From contig CAYRGS010000008.1 of the NCBI GenBank assembly GCA_964423875.1, positions 1 through 59,604 of the forward strand: a stretch of DNA of 59,604 nucleotides. The letters run 5' to 3'. The DNA comes from CAYRGS01 sp964423875 (GTDB taxonomy: Bacteria; UBA8248; JACPRG01; G963555815). Position numbers and translations under genes: made by a program. Below the pieces are notes generated by a model. It searched no databases. It saw only the letters and a program-made list of their open reading frames with translations, and had not been told where the DNA came from. Positions within the stretch are counted from its first letter, which is position 1. Each line of letters begins with the position of its first letter. Positions 50,146-58,838 of the stretch are shown here, one piece after another.

Positions 50146-50916
50146 ATGACCAATCAGGTTCGAATCATTCACTACGGAGAGCAAGGATTTCCAGGCTCCG
50201 CGCTGTATCACATGGGCCGGTTCGGTGAAGTCTTGAACATCCCGTTCTTTTTCTGGGTTGTCCAGGACGGGGGCCGGACCCTTCTGATCGATACGGGGGT
50301 CAGCCCGGAGCAGGCGAAGATCGAGAGCGAGAACACCGTGGCCCGGTTCGGGAAAGAGTGCGCGTGGGTCGTCCCCCCCGAAAAAGACCCCGTCAAGCAA
50401 TTGGCCAATATCGGGATCGCGCCCGACGACGTGGATGCGATTATTTTCACCCATCTTCACGGCGACCACTCGGCGAACCTTCCCGCGTTCTCGAAGTCGA
50501 AGCTCGTCATGGCCCGAAAGGCGTGGGAGGCGATTACTTCTCCGGCCCACCCGGACTTGATCAAGCCGGGCTTCTATCCTGCCTATGTGATGGAGGAGCT
50601 TCACCGCGAGCTGGGCAAGAGGTTCCGGCTGGTGGAGGACGGGGAGAATGTCTTCCCCGGCATTCGCTGTTACCGGGTCGGCGGACACAGCCCCGATTTA
50701 ACGGTGGTGACGGCAGAGACTTCCGAGGGGGAGGTGGTGTTCGCGAGTGACGCGGCCGTTTTCTATGACAGCATCGAGCTCGGCTGGCCAACCTCCAGCT
50801 TCAACATGGCGGATTCTCTCTATGCCCTCGACTTCATCAAAGGCCGCGGCGGGATCGTCTTGCCGGGACACGACTGGGATGTCCTGAAGCGCCATCCGAC
50901 AGGCGTTATCGGTTGA
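50146..50916 (+). CDS. MBL-fold N-acyl homoserine lactonase-like hydrolase
   Basis: 256 aa. FTHLHGDHSANL near 100 (HxHxDH zinc motif), GGHSPDLTVV near 184, SDAAVFYD near 205 and PGHDWDVL near 245: the full set of AHL-lactonase-family ligands. GGGAGAGAGAAC before the ATG. It could open lactones, but many relatives have other substrates. 75 bases after the OsmC gene. Confidence 0.85.
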   Translation: MTNQVRIIHYGEQGFPGSALYHMGRFGEVLNIPFFFWVVQDGGRTLLIDTGVSPEQAKIESENTVARFGKECAWVVPPEKDPVKQLANIGIAPDDVDAIIFTHLHGDHSANLPAFSKSKLVMARKAWEAITSPAHPDLIKPGFYPAYVMEELHRELGKRFRLVEDGENVFPGIRCYRVGGHSPDLTVVTAETSEGEVVFASDAAVFYDSIELGWPTSSFNMADSLYALDFIKGRGGIVLPGHDWDVLKRHPTGVIG

Positions 50917-51043
50917 TATTCAGACAGTCCCCATTTACCAAATAGCCTTACCCACTTCGGCACCCCGAGTTTTCCCGGGAATCCGGCAGATGCTGGACAG
51001 CCCCTGACTTCGCCCAACGCCAAAGGCATCCCACCCGGACAGC

Positions 51044-53122
51044 TTATTCTTCCAAGAGCCTCACGAATTGGTTTAAATCATGGGTCGGGGCTTGACACGT
51101 ATAGTTCTCGCACACATAGGCCGTCGTTCTTCCATTCAATTGGGTCTTTCCGGCCAGTAAAGGGACTTCCTTTCCAACGGCTTCCGCACTCTCCGCGGGG
51201 TTCAGCAGCGCCAACACCCGATTCGGCAGATACCGCCGGTGAACCTCGCGCAGCAGGCCGCGGGTCTCCTCCGCGCCGGGCGGGCCCACAACAGCCACTT
51301 CCTTGGGCGTATCCAGGTAGAAATCCAAAGCGGCGAGGAACCGCGCCAAGCCCGACGGAGCCTTTTCCATCACGGCCCTAAAGGCGCGGAGCAGCTCGAC
51401 GCCTTTCTGCCGGAACACCTCCTCTCCCGTCAATACGCCGAGGCGCAGCAGCGCGCCCGCCGCCACGGCGTTGCCGGAGGGAATGGCCCCGTCGATCCCG
51501 CTCCGCGAACGGGTGAGGAGAGGTTCATGGTTTTTGCCGGTGAAATAGAACCCGCCCTCGCGCCCGTCCCAGAAATACTCGATGAGGACAAGCATCAGCC
51601 GTTTGGCTTCGCGAAGCCGGCGTAGGTCGAACGTGGTTTCGTACAGATCCAGGAGGCCCGACGCGAGGAAGGCGTAGTCGTCGAGATAGGCGTTCAGCTT
51701 GCTGCGGCCGCCCCGGTGGGTCCGCAAGAGCAGATCGCCCTCGGTCATTTCGGAAAGCACGAAGTCCGCGGCCCGCCCGGCGGCCTCGGCGTAGCGGGGG
51801 TCATCGAGCACCTGCGCCCCCTTGGCCATGGCCGATATCATCAGGCCGTTCCAACTGGTCAGAATTTTGTCGTCGAGGGCGGGCTTGACCCGTCGCTCCC
51901 GGACCTCGAAGAGCTTCTCCTTGGCCTCGGCGAGCATGGCTTCCGCCTCCCCGGCGCCCAGGCCCAGCTCCCGGGCAACTTCATCCAGGGGTCGATCCAC
52001 GTGGAGGGCGCTCTGTCCATGCTCGAAGTTGCCGGCATCGGTGACGTCGTAATACCGGCAAAAGAGCTCGGCCGGGCCTTCTTCCAGGTGGTCCCGGATT
52101 TCTTCCGGACGCCAGACAAAAAACTTGCCTTCCACCCCCTCGCTATCCGCATCTTGCGTCGAGAAGAAAGGCCCTCGGGCGTCCCTCATCTCGCGGAGAA
52201 CGTAGTCCAGCGTCTCGTGGGCCACCTCGGCGTAGAATTCGTTCCCGGTGGCCTGATAGGCCTCCAGGTATACGGGGGCCAAGAGGGCATTATCGTAGAG
52301 CATCTTCTCGAAATGAGGGATCAGCCATCGATCGTCCGTGGAGTAGCGATGGAACCCCCCGCCCAGCTGATCGTACATGCCGCCTTTGGCCATGTGATTC
52401 AGTGTCTTCTCGACCATCCGCAGGAGGTCCTCCCCGCCCCCCCCCGCCCGCTTTCGCCAGACCCGCAGAAGGAGTGAAAGGCTGCCGCTGGGGGGGAACT
52501 TCGGGGCGCCGCCGAATCCTCCGTACCGCTCCTCGAAGCGGTCCTCCAGCTCCCGGACGGCCTGAAGGATCAGGTCTTCGGTCAACAGGTCATTGGAGGG
52601 ATACACCCGGCTCATTTGTTGGAGATTTTGTGTGATCTGCTCGCCGCTCTCGCGGATCTGGTCTTTGCGGTTGCGGTAGGCCTCCGCGAGTGTCAGCAGT
52701 ACGCCCTTGAATCCCGGCCGGCCGTAGCGGTCGTCGGGAGGGAAATACGTCCCGCCGTAGAACGGCCGCAGGTCCGGGGAGAGAAACACCGTCATGGGCC
52801 ATCCTCCTGAGCCGGTCATCATCTGGACGGCGTGCATGTAGATGTCGTCTAGGTCCGGACGCTCTTCGCGATCCACCTTGATGTTGACGAAGTGCTCGTT
52901 CATCACAGCCGCGATCTCTTCGTTTTCAAAGGATTCGCGCTCCATGACGTGGCACCAGTGGCACGCCGAGTAGCCGATGCTGAGGAGGATGGGTCTGTCC
53001 TCGCCGCGGGCGCGCTCGAGGGCCTCCTCCCCCCACGGATGCCAATCCACCGGGTTGTGGGCGTGCTGCAAGAGGTAAGGACTCGTTTCGTGGACAAGGC
53101 GATTCGTGTGTTTTTCCGTCAT
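51044..53122 (-). CDS. DUF255 thioredoxin-like / glycosidase-fold protein (YyaL family)
   Basis: 692 aa. Thioredoxin-like N-terminal domain with ACHWCHVMERESF near 55 after HETSPYLLQHAHNPVDWHPWG, then an (alpha/alpha)6 barrel of about 500 residues with KFFVWRPEEI, ILTSWNGLMI and DGAIPSGNAVAA motifs. Widespread family of unknown biochemical role. Start at 53122 (MTEKHTNRL), where family similarity begins; a longer reading to 53200 adds 26 unlikely residues. Confidence 0.92.
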   Translation of the reverse strand: MTEKHTNRLVHETSPYLLQHAHNPVDWHPWGEEALERARGEDRPILLSIGYSACHWCHVMERESFENEEIAAVMNEHFVNIKVDREERPDLDDIYMHAVQMMTGSGGWPMTVFLSPDLRPFYGGTYFPPDDRYGRPGFKGVLLTLAEAYRNRKDQIRESGEQITQNLQQMSRVYPSNDLLTEDLILQAVRELEDRFEERYGGFGGAPKFPPSGSLSLLLRVWRKRAGGGGEDLLRMVEKTLNHMAKGGMYDQLGGGFHRYSTDDRWLIPHFEKMLYDNALLAPVYLEAYQATGNEFYAEVAHETLDYVLREMRDARGPFFSTQDADSEGVEGKFFVWRPEEIRDHLEEGPAELFCRYYDVTDAGNFEHGQSALHVDRPLDEVARELGLGAGEAEAMLAEAKEKLFEVRERRVKPALDDKILTSWNGLMISAMAKGAQVLDDPRYAEAAGRAADFVLSEMTEGDLLLRTHRGGRSKLNAYLDDYAFLASGLLDLYETTFDLRRLREAKRLMLVLIEYFWDGREGGFYFTGKNHEPLLTRSRSGIDGAIPSGNAVAAGALLRLGVLTGEEVFRQKGVELLRAFRAVMEKAPSGLARFLAALDFYLDTPKEVAVVGPPGAEETRGLLREVHRRYLPNRVLALLNPAESAEAVGKEVPLLAGKTQLNGRTTAYVCENYTCQAPTHDLNQFVRLLEE

Positions 53123-53296
53123 GACAGGCTCCGGCCGGAGGCAGACGTGGGGATCTGGGATATCGCGGAAGGGTTCGACGGGGTCGGCAACCCCGGCCAT
53201 TGGCCTTCCGCCTCCATGTTATCGCGAAAACGGGATTTGGTGAATCGCTCGGGTGAACCGGAAAGGATGAAATAATGGGGTGGGGTCGTTTTGCGT

Positions 53297-53785
53297 CTAA
53301 CCCGGGTCGGGCGGGTTTTCCTCCGCGCTCCCCCCCCCCCCGAAGGAGATTTCGTCCGGGAGCTCGTTCACATCGTCCGTCTGCCAGGGGAAAAACTCGT
53401 CGAGCTTCTCGCCCACGCGGGCAATGCCTTCCACCAGTCCTGCGCAGAAATCCCCTTCCTGAAAGCGCGCGGCCATGAGATCCTTGACCTCCCCCCAGAA
53501 TTCATCCGGGACCACCCGGTCAATCCCCTCGTCCCCCAAGATCGCGAACCGGTGGCTGGCCGTCGCCAGATAGATGAGGACGCCGTTGCGTTGTTCGGTC
53601 TTGTCCATTTCCAGCTTAGAGAACAGTTCCTTCGCGTGGTCCAAGGGCACATCGGTCGGGCACTTTCCCTCGACGTGCAGGCGGATCTCGCCGGAGGTGC
53701 GGTTCTCCGCCTGGGCGATGGCCGCCAGGATTTTCTCCTGCTCTTCCGTCGTCAGGAATTTCTTGGGGTTGTTCGATCGAGCCAT
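53297..53785 (-). CDS. TPM-domain protein
   Basis: 162 aa. TPM domain at about 10-145: FLTTEEQEKILAAIAQAENR, SGEIRLHVEG, GVLIYLATASHRFAILGDEG and FCAGLVEGIARVGEKL. No signal peptide, so cytoplasmic or membrane-associated through partners. The C-terminus has GGGGS from a 12-nt C run (53330-53341). Follows the larger TPM protein on the same strand; role unknown. Confidence 0.8.
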   Translation of the reverse strand: MARSNNPKKFLTTEEQEKILAAIAQAENRTSGEIRLHVEGKCPTDVPLDHAKELFSKLEMDKTEQRNGVLIYLATASHRFAILGDEGIDRVVPDEFWGEVKDLMAARFQEGDFCAGLVEGIARVGEKLDEFFPWQTDDVNELPDEISFGGGGSAEENPPDPG

Positions 53786-53820
53786 TTCCGCGACCGTCCT
53801 TTTTCCTGCGCGTTCGAAAC

Positions 53821-54573
53821 CTACCAGCCCCCGCTGGCGCCACCTCCGCCGAATCCGCCTCCGCCTCCTGAGAAGCCTCCGAATCCGCCCCCGCCTCCGC
53901 CGAATCCACCCCGGCCCACCGACGAACCCCGGTGGCTCATGCCCAGGAAAAGCGCCGAGCCGAGTCCCCAGTACCCGAGTCTTCTCCGGCGAAAGCCCCC
54001 GATGCCGCTCATCAATAGGAAGAGCAGGGCGACATAACCGAGTCCGGCGAGGGAGCCGCCTCGCCTTCTTCCGCGTCTTCGGGCCGGGGCGGCCTTGTAC
54101 TCGCCCTGCGTGGCCGCGGCGATCCCACGGAGACCGGCGAGGATCCCTCCGTAAAAATCCCCCTTCCGGAACCGGGGGGCGATGTCGTTGCGGATGATGG
54201 TCCCGGCCAAAACGTCGGGCAGGGCGCCCTCGAGACCGTATCCGACCTCGATGCGAAGCTTCCTGTCGTTCTTGACAATGAGGAGGATGACGCCGTTGTC
54301 CTTCCCCTTTTGGCCTGGTTTCCATTTTTCGGCCAGACGGACAGAGAAGTCTTCGAGGCTCCCTTCCTCAAGGGTCGGGATGATCAGGACGACGATCTGG
54401 TTCGAGGTCTTCCGCTCGAACTCGGCCAGCCCGCGCTCCAGGTTGGAAAGCTGCTCGGCCGTCAGGGTCCCCGTCTTGTCCGTGACGCGCGTCTTGGGCG
54501 GCGGGGGGACTTCCAATGTCAATCCGGGCGCGGCGAACGCGAGGACCAGAGCGAGCGCCAAGAGCCAACGCAT
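53821..54573 (-). CDS. Secreted TPM-domain protein (YgcG-like)
   Basis: 250 aa. Signal peptide MRWLLALALVLAFAAPGLTL, TPM domain 30-155 (VTDKTGTLTAEQLSNLERGL, NGVILLIVKNDRKLRIEVGY, GDFYGGILAGLRGI), one membrane helix (SLAGLGYVALLFLLMSGIGG) and a Gly/Phe/Ser-rich tail ending GGASGGW. Domain order as in YgcG proteins that pair with LemA. Start 54573 set by the signal peptide. Confidence 0.85.
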   Translation of the reverse strand: MRWLLALALVLAFAAPGLTLEVPPPPKTRVTDKTGTLTAEQLSNLERGLAEFERKTSNQIVVLIIPTLEEGSLEDFSVRLAEKWKPGQKGKDNGVILLIVKNDRKLRIEVGYGLEGALPDVLAGTIIRNDIAPRFRKGDFYGGILAGLRGIAAATQGEYKAAPARRRGRRRGGSLAGLGYVALLFLLMSGIGGFRRRRLGYWGLGSALFLGMSHRGSSVGRGGFGGGGGGFGGFSGGGGGFGGGGASGGW

Positions 54574-54632
54574 CCGGAAACGAACGTGCGAAAGGACCGG
54601 TCCGGACGGGATGGGAAGCGATCTCTGCCGGA

Positions 54633-55202
54633 TCAAAACTTGACCTTTGGGACCTTCTTGGCGGTCGCCTCGGCTTCGAAAAGCTGCATCCGCTTGAAGT
54701 CGAAAAACCCGGCGATGATGTTCGAGGGAAAACGGCGGACGGTCGTGTTGTACCCCTGGACGGCCAGGTTGTATCGGCGGCGCTCGACGCTCACGCGGTT
54801 CTCCGTCCCTTCGAGCTGCGACTGAAGAGCCAGGAAGTTCTGGTTGGACCGAAGCTGCGGGTATCGCTCGATGACCACCATCAGCCGGCCCAGGGCGGAG
54901 TCGAGACCCCGTGCGGCCTGGATGCGCTGGCCGATGTTTCCGCTCGCGCGGGCCTTGCCCCACTGGCTGCGCAGGCGCGTCACCTCGGTCAGGACCTCGC
55001 GCTCCTGCTTCGCGAAACCCTTCACCGTCGCGACGAGGTTGGGAATGAGGTCCGCGCGCCGCTGGTACTGGTTTTCCACCTGCGCCCATGCCGCCCGTGC
55101 GCCTTCCTGAAGGCCGACCAGGCTGTTGTACCGCCCGCTGAAGGTCATGAAGACGATCAGGAGGATGGCGCCGATAATGATAAGAGGCATCCAACGCTTC
55201 AC
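54633..55202 (-). CDS. lemA: LemA-family protein
   Basis: 189 aa. One N-terminal membrane helix (MPLIIIGAILLIVFMTF), then the LemA helical bundle: YNSLVGLQEGARAAWAQVEN, QRRADLIPNLVATVKGFAKQ, and NTTVRRFPSNIIAGFFDF. GTG start at 55202 with AAGGAG 6 nt upstream. lemA followed by two TPM genes is a recurring arrangement; function unknown. Confidence 0.92.
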   Translation of the reverse strand: MKRWMPLIIIGAILLIVFMTFSGRYNSLVGLQEGARAAWAQVENQYQRRADLIPNLVATVKGFAKQEREVLTEVTRLRSQWGKARASGNIGQRIQAARGLDSALGRLMVVIERYPQLRSNQNFLALQSQLEGTENRVSVERRRYNLAVQGYNTTVRRFPSNIIAGFFDFKRMQLFEAEATAKKVPKVKF

Positions 55203-55568
55203 GAAACGCTCCTTAGTGTGCTTGACGCGGACCGCTTGACAGGGCCCTCTTACCGGCCCGTTCATTCCAGTATCAATATACTCCCCCCCGCCCCGGCCGC
55301 AAGGCGCTTCCGTGCCGGCCAAGCTGCGGTTGAAACACCTTGCCCTGACCACAACGTCTTTGGCGCGCGGAGGACCGATTACCCCGCATTGTGTCTCTAT
55401 TATTGTCCTTCTCGAATCGGTGTAGACCCTTCGGCTACGCTCAGGGCGGCCGATGGCCGTCTGTGAAATCTATCACCGAATCATAGAGCTTCTCCCGGAA
55501 GGCCTTGCGATAGAACCGCCCGCGTGACTTTCTATGTCCGGCGCAAAGACAGGGGGATTGTTTGAGAC
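55203..55568. other. Intergenic region
   Basis: 366 bases, no supported gene. A minus-strand TATATT near 55270 might be part of the lemA promoter, but no -35 fits. Confidence 0.45.
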
Positions 55569-56828
55569 TTACGACGTCTTCACCAGCGGTGATTTAATGG
55601 CCGCGCAACAAGCCGACGCGCCAGCCAGAAGACCGGCGGTCAGGAAGAAGATCAACCGATAGCTTCCGGTAACGTCGAAGGTCGCGCCCGCCGCATAAGG
55701 CCCCATCAGGGCGCCCAGGGAATGCCCAATCAACATGTACCCGTGAAGGGTGCCCAGCGGGTTTCGTCCAAACAGAAGGGCCGACATCCCGGGGGTCAGG
55801 GGGGTTGTGGCCTGATGGAAAAGCCCGTAGAGGACAACGACGCCGAACAGCATGACCACGCTGTCCGTCAGGCCAAGGAGAAGAATCCCCACGCACCGAA
55901 TGGCGTAGATCATCGCGAGCGGCGTTCGATATCCAATCCGATCGGCCCATGCGCCCATACAGAGGACGCCAATGATGGACAAACCGCCGATCAGGCCGAA
56001 CGCGTTGGCGGCCGTCTGTTCGCTGACCCCAATTCCGGTGGCGAAGATGGGGAAATGAACGTAAATGACGAAATCCGTAAATCCGCACGCGACATAGCTG
56101 GCGAAAAGGAGCCAGAAGGATCGGGTCCGCAGGGCGTCCCGGACTTCTCCCCGGGGAATCCACGCGATTCTCCTGTCAATGGGCTTCGCGGGGCCGGATT
56201 CTGATGGGGCCGCGCCGTCCGGTGAAAGGCCCATCTTTTCCGGGGAGTCCCGAAGAAACAGATACAAGGCCGGTGCGAGAAGCCCCCAAAGCATCCCGGC
56301 CCAAATGATAAATGACCAGCGCCATCCATAGGCCCCGATGAGGAATTGCGAGAACGGGACGAGCAAAAGCTGCCCGGCGTTATAGCCGGCGATGGATATG
56401 GCCAACGCCTTTCCGCGGGACCGGACGAACCACCGGGAGACCAAGACGGCGTTGGTCGTCATTGTCGCGAGGCCGGTTCCCGTCGCGACCAGCAGGCTGT
56501 AAGTCGCGAACAGGGTCCAGGCGGATGTTGCGAAGGAAGAAAGAAGACACCCCAACCCCATCAGACCGACACCGAAGAGGTTCAACCGCCTGGGTCCGAA
56601 CCGATTCACGAGGGTTCCGGCCAGAAATGCGCCCGCCGCCCAGAAAATCATCCCGACGGTAATGATCAGCGAGAGCCTCCCCCGGGCGACGCCGAATTCC
56701 GCCAGCAGCGGCTTGAAGAACACGCCGAAGCCCGACCAGATCCCCCCCGCGAACGCCAAGCTGGAAAATCCGAGAAGGACAATGACCCACCCGTAGAAAA
56801 ATCTCCCCTGTCCGGATTTGGGGTGCAT
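55569..56828 (-). CDS. MFS transporter (OFA/monocarboxylate-like)
   Basis: 419 aa with about 12 membrane segments. FFYGWVIVLLGFSSLAFAGG at the N-terminus and GVFFKPLLAEFGVARGRLSL are typical of the oxalate:formate antiporter/monocarboxylate branch. A central cytoplasmic loop separates two six-helix halves. Substrate probably a small organic acid. Divergent from the amidohydrolase gene, with a repeat between them. Confidence 0.88.
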   Translation of the reverse strand: MHPKSGQGRFFYGWVIVLLGFSSLAFAGGIWSGFGVFFKPLLAEFGVARGRLSLIITVGMIFWAAGAFLAGTLVNRFGPRRLNLFGVGLMGLGCLLSSFATSAWTLFATYSLLVATGTGLATMTTNAVLVSRWFVRSRGKALAISIAGYNAGQLLLVPFSQFLIGAYGWRWSFIIWAGMLWGLLAPALYLFLRDSPEKMGLSPDGAAPSESGPAKPIDRRIAWIPRGEVRDALRTRSFWLLFASYVACGFTDFVIYVHFPIFATGIGVSEQTAANAFGLIGGLSIIGVLCMGAWADRIGYRTPLAMIYAIRCVGILLLGLTDSVVMLFGVVVLYGLFHQATTPLTPGMSALLFGRNPLGTLHGYMLIGHSLGALMGPYAAGATFDVTGSYRLIFFLTAGLLAGASACCAAIKSPLVKTS

Positions 56829-56878
56829 GTCATGCTCTCCAAAATGGTAGGAAATATCTCTTGGGGGAAAATTGAGGT

Positions 56879-57194
56879 CAGATCTTACATTCTAACATTT
56901 CCCAGATTTCTCACGAAGGCCGGGGAAGAGGAAAGGGGTGAGGAGTTTCATTCGTGACGAAACCTTCCCCACCTGACTATCCCCGCTGTGCCGTGGATCG
57001 TGAAAAGCCAGGACGCCAATCAGCTCCCGCCGCTTGTGGTCAAAAATCGCGCGGCTGTTGGGCCCGGCGGCCCGGACTGGATGTAGCACAAGATGGGGTC
57101 TGACGCCATTGCCCTGGTATTGTCTACTGCCAAGACTTGACGCCCATTTCATCCTCGAACTCCTGTTGACAGGTCCGGTAGAGAGCGGTCTAAT
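56879..57194. repeat. Long intergenic repeat, copy A
   Basis: Starts CAGATCTTACATTCTAACAT and ends in GTCCGGTAGAGAGCGGTCT. The same blocks in the same order occur at 59067-59507, with roughly 80% identity by eye. Includes GGGGTCTGACGCC, a decayed form of the GGGTCTGACCC palindrome. Confidence 0.75.
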
Positions 57195-57231
57195 CGGGCC
57201 AAACTTCAACGAGTGGTGGGTGCGGGTCTGT

Positions 57232-57256
57232 CCGGATTTGAAATGGGAAAATCCGG
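57232..57256. promoter_or_regulatory. Inverted repeat, possible operator
   Basis: CCGGATTT (57232-57239) and AAATCCGG (57249-57256) are perfect 8-bp inverted arms around nine bases, 17 bases upstream of a TTGACA -35 box. A regulator-binding site is plausible. Confidence 0.4.
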
Positions 57257-57272
57257 TCTCTACCCCGATGAT

Positions 57273-57302
57273 TTGACACATCCGATTGCGATCCAATATT
57301 CC
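57273..57302 (+). promoter_or_regulatory. Candidate promoter of amidohydrolase gene
   Basis: Perfect TTGACA (57273-57278), 18-bp spacer, TATTCC (57297-57302), about 43 bases upstream of the ATG. The -10 is poor. Confidence 0.4.
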
Positions 57303-57344
57303 TTCTTCCCTGCACCGCGCCCCTGTCAACTCGGAGGGCAGCCG

Positions 57345-58838
57345 ATGGCCAGCGATCTCTTTCTCACCAACGGCTTCATCATCACCCTCAACCCGAAAGG
57401 AGATATCTTTGAGAGAGGCGATCTCCTGGTCCGCGAGGGTGTTATCGAGGCTGTCGGAACAAACTTGGAAACTCCGCCTGATTTCGATGGCTCCCTCTTG
57501 GATCTCCAGGGAAAGCTCATCCTCCCCGGTACGGTCAACTGCCACTGCCACTTCGAAGAAACGGCCATCCGCAGTCTCAACTACGGGTTGCCCCTGGAAA
57601 CCTGGCTCCCATACAAGATTTCCGCTCTCAAATTTCTCGATCTGTCAAAGGAAGAGCTCACGGCTATCTTGACTCTCACCTGCGTCGACATGCTAGAACA
57701 TGGCGTTACCTCCGGGCTCAACCACATGAGGGCCGGCAGGGCCGTCGAGGAGGACAGTCTGGACGCGGCCATCGCTGCGTTTGTCGCCTCGGGGCTGAGG
57801 GCCGTGCTCTGCCCGCAGATCTCCGATCGCCCGTTCCGAGACCAAATCCCCATCGACCTGGAGGGCCTGCCGGATTCGGTCCGGGCGTGGTTCGTGGCGG
57901 AGCACCCCCCCCCCACGGAATTGATCCTCGAGCGCGCGGAGGCCGTGCTTGACAAGGCCGAGGGCGCCCGATCTTCCCGCATCTCGGGAGGCATTGGCCC
58001 CTCATCGCCCCGGGGGTGTACGGACGCGCTTCTCCGGGGTTGTGCGGACTTGTCGGAAAAGCGCGGCGTTCCGCTTCACACCCACCTTCTGGAAAGCCGA
58101 ACGCAGGTTCATCAAGGACGGAAGATGTACGGTTCCACCATCCCGGAGTACCTCCGCGACCTAGGTTATCTCTCCCCCCGGACATCCTTCGCCCATGCGA
58201 TCTGGGTCAGTGAAGGGGACATCCGGCTTTTGGCCGAGACCGGTTGCAGGGTGGCGCACAACCCCGCGTCCAACCTTAAATTGGGGAGCGGAATTGCGCC
58301 TGTGCGGAAATACCTGGATGCCGGCGTGCCCGTGGGTCTTGGAATCGACGGAGCGAACAGCAGCGATAAGGGGAGCGTCTTTCACCAGGCGCATCTCGCG
58401 GCACTGGTTCACAACATTCGGGAAGAGGATCCAGAGCGCGGGGTGGCCCCTGTCGAAGCCCTCCGTATGGCCACCTCGGGCGGTGCTGCGGTGATGCTGA
58501 TGGAGGATCGGGTGGGAACCATTGAGCCGGGCAAGCACGCAGACCTGGTCGTGCTGAACCGGACGCTGAATTTCGAGCCTTGGATCGACCCTTTGAACAG
58601 CCTCGTTTTTGCGGAGGATGGGGAATCGGTCGATCGGGTTTTCGTGGAAGGCGAAGAAGTGGTTCGAGACGGGCGGGCCGTCTGCGCGTATCGGGAGGAG
58701 ATGCTGAAGACCGCGGAAGGAGCGGCGAAGCGGCTCCGGGAAAATCGTCCCGCCGCCCTGGCCGAGGCGGATGAGTTACAACCTCACCTCATGGCCGTAT
58801 CCCGAACATACTCCGCCCTTCCTCTGGATCACGCCTGA
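57345..58838 (+). CDS. Amidohydrolase of the ATZ/TRZ, 5'-methylthioadenosine/SAH deaminase type
   Basis: 497 aa. N-terminal composite beta-sandwich (LFLTNGFIITLNPKGDIFER), metal motif NCHCHFEE near 69, HTHLLESRTQ near 248, SFAHAIWVSEGDI near 280 and GLGIDGANSSDKGS near 335: the amidohydrolase metal ligands in order. Likely deaminates or dechlorinates a heterocycle or hydrolyses an amide. GGAGGGC precedes ATG 57345. The divergent MFS transporter may import its substrate (inference). Confidence 0.87.
   Translation: MASDLFLTNGFIITLNPKGDIFERGDLLVREGVIEAVGTNLETPPDFDGSLLDLQGKLILPGTVNCHCHFEETAIRSLNYGLPLETWLPYKISALKFLDLSKEELTAILTLTCVDMLEHGVTSGLNHMRAGRAVEEDSLDAAIAAFVASGLRAVLCPQISDRPFRDQIPIDLEGLPDSVRAWFVAEHPPPTELILERAEAVLDKAEGARSSRISGGIGPSSPRGCTDALLRGCADLSEKRGVPLHTHLLESRTQVHQGRKMYGSTIPEYLRDLGYLSPRTSFAHAIWVSEGDIRLLAETGCRVAHNPASNLKLGSGIAPVRKYLDAGVPVGLGIDGANSSDKGSVFHQAHLAALVHNIREEDPERGVAPVEALRMATSGGAAVMLMEDRVGTIEPGKHADLVVLNRTLNFEPWIDPLNSLVFAEDGESVDRVFVEGEEVVRDGRAVCAYREEMLKTAEGAAKRLRENRPAALAEADELQPHLMAVSRTYSALPLDHA

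Larger units (their letters stand above)
56829..57344. other. Intergenic region carrying repeat copy A and amidohydrolase control sites
   Basis: 516 bases. Repeat copy A occupies 56879-57194; a palindrome (57232-57256) and a TTGACA promoter (57273) follow. Minus-strand open frames here are not conserved between repeat copies and are not called. Confidence 0.6.

Noticed and set aside
54574..55194. N-terminal extension of the YgcG-like protein
   Set aside because: Overlaps lemA out of frame; the signal peptide marks the real start at 54573.
56892..57551. Minus-strand frames in repeat copy A (and 59135-59512 in copy B) as a shared protein
   Set aside because: Parts look similar because the DNA is repeated, but the frames break at different points and copy A's frame runs antisense into the amidohydrolase gene.
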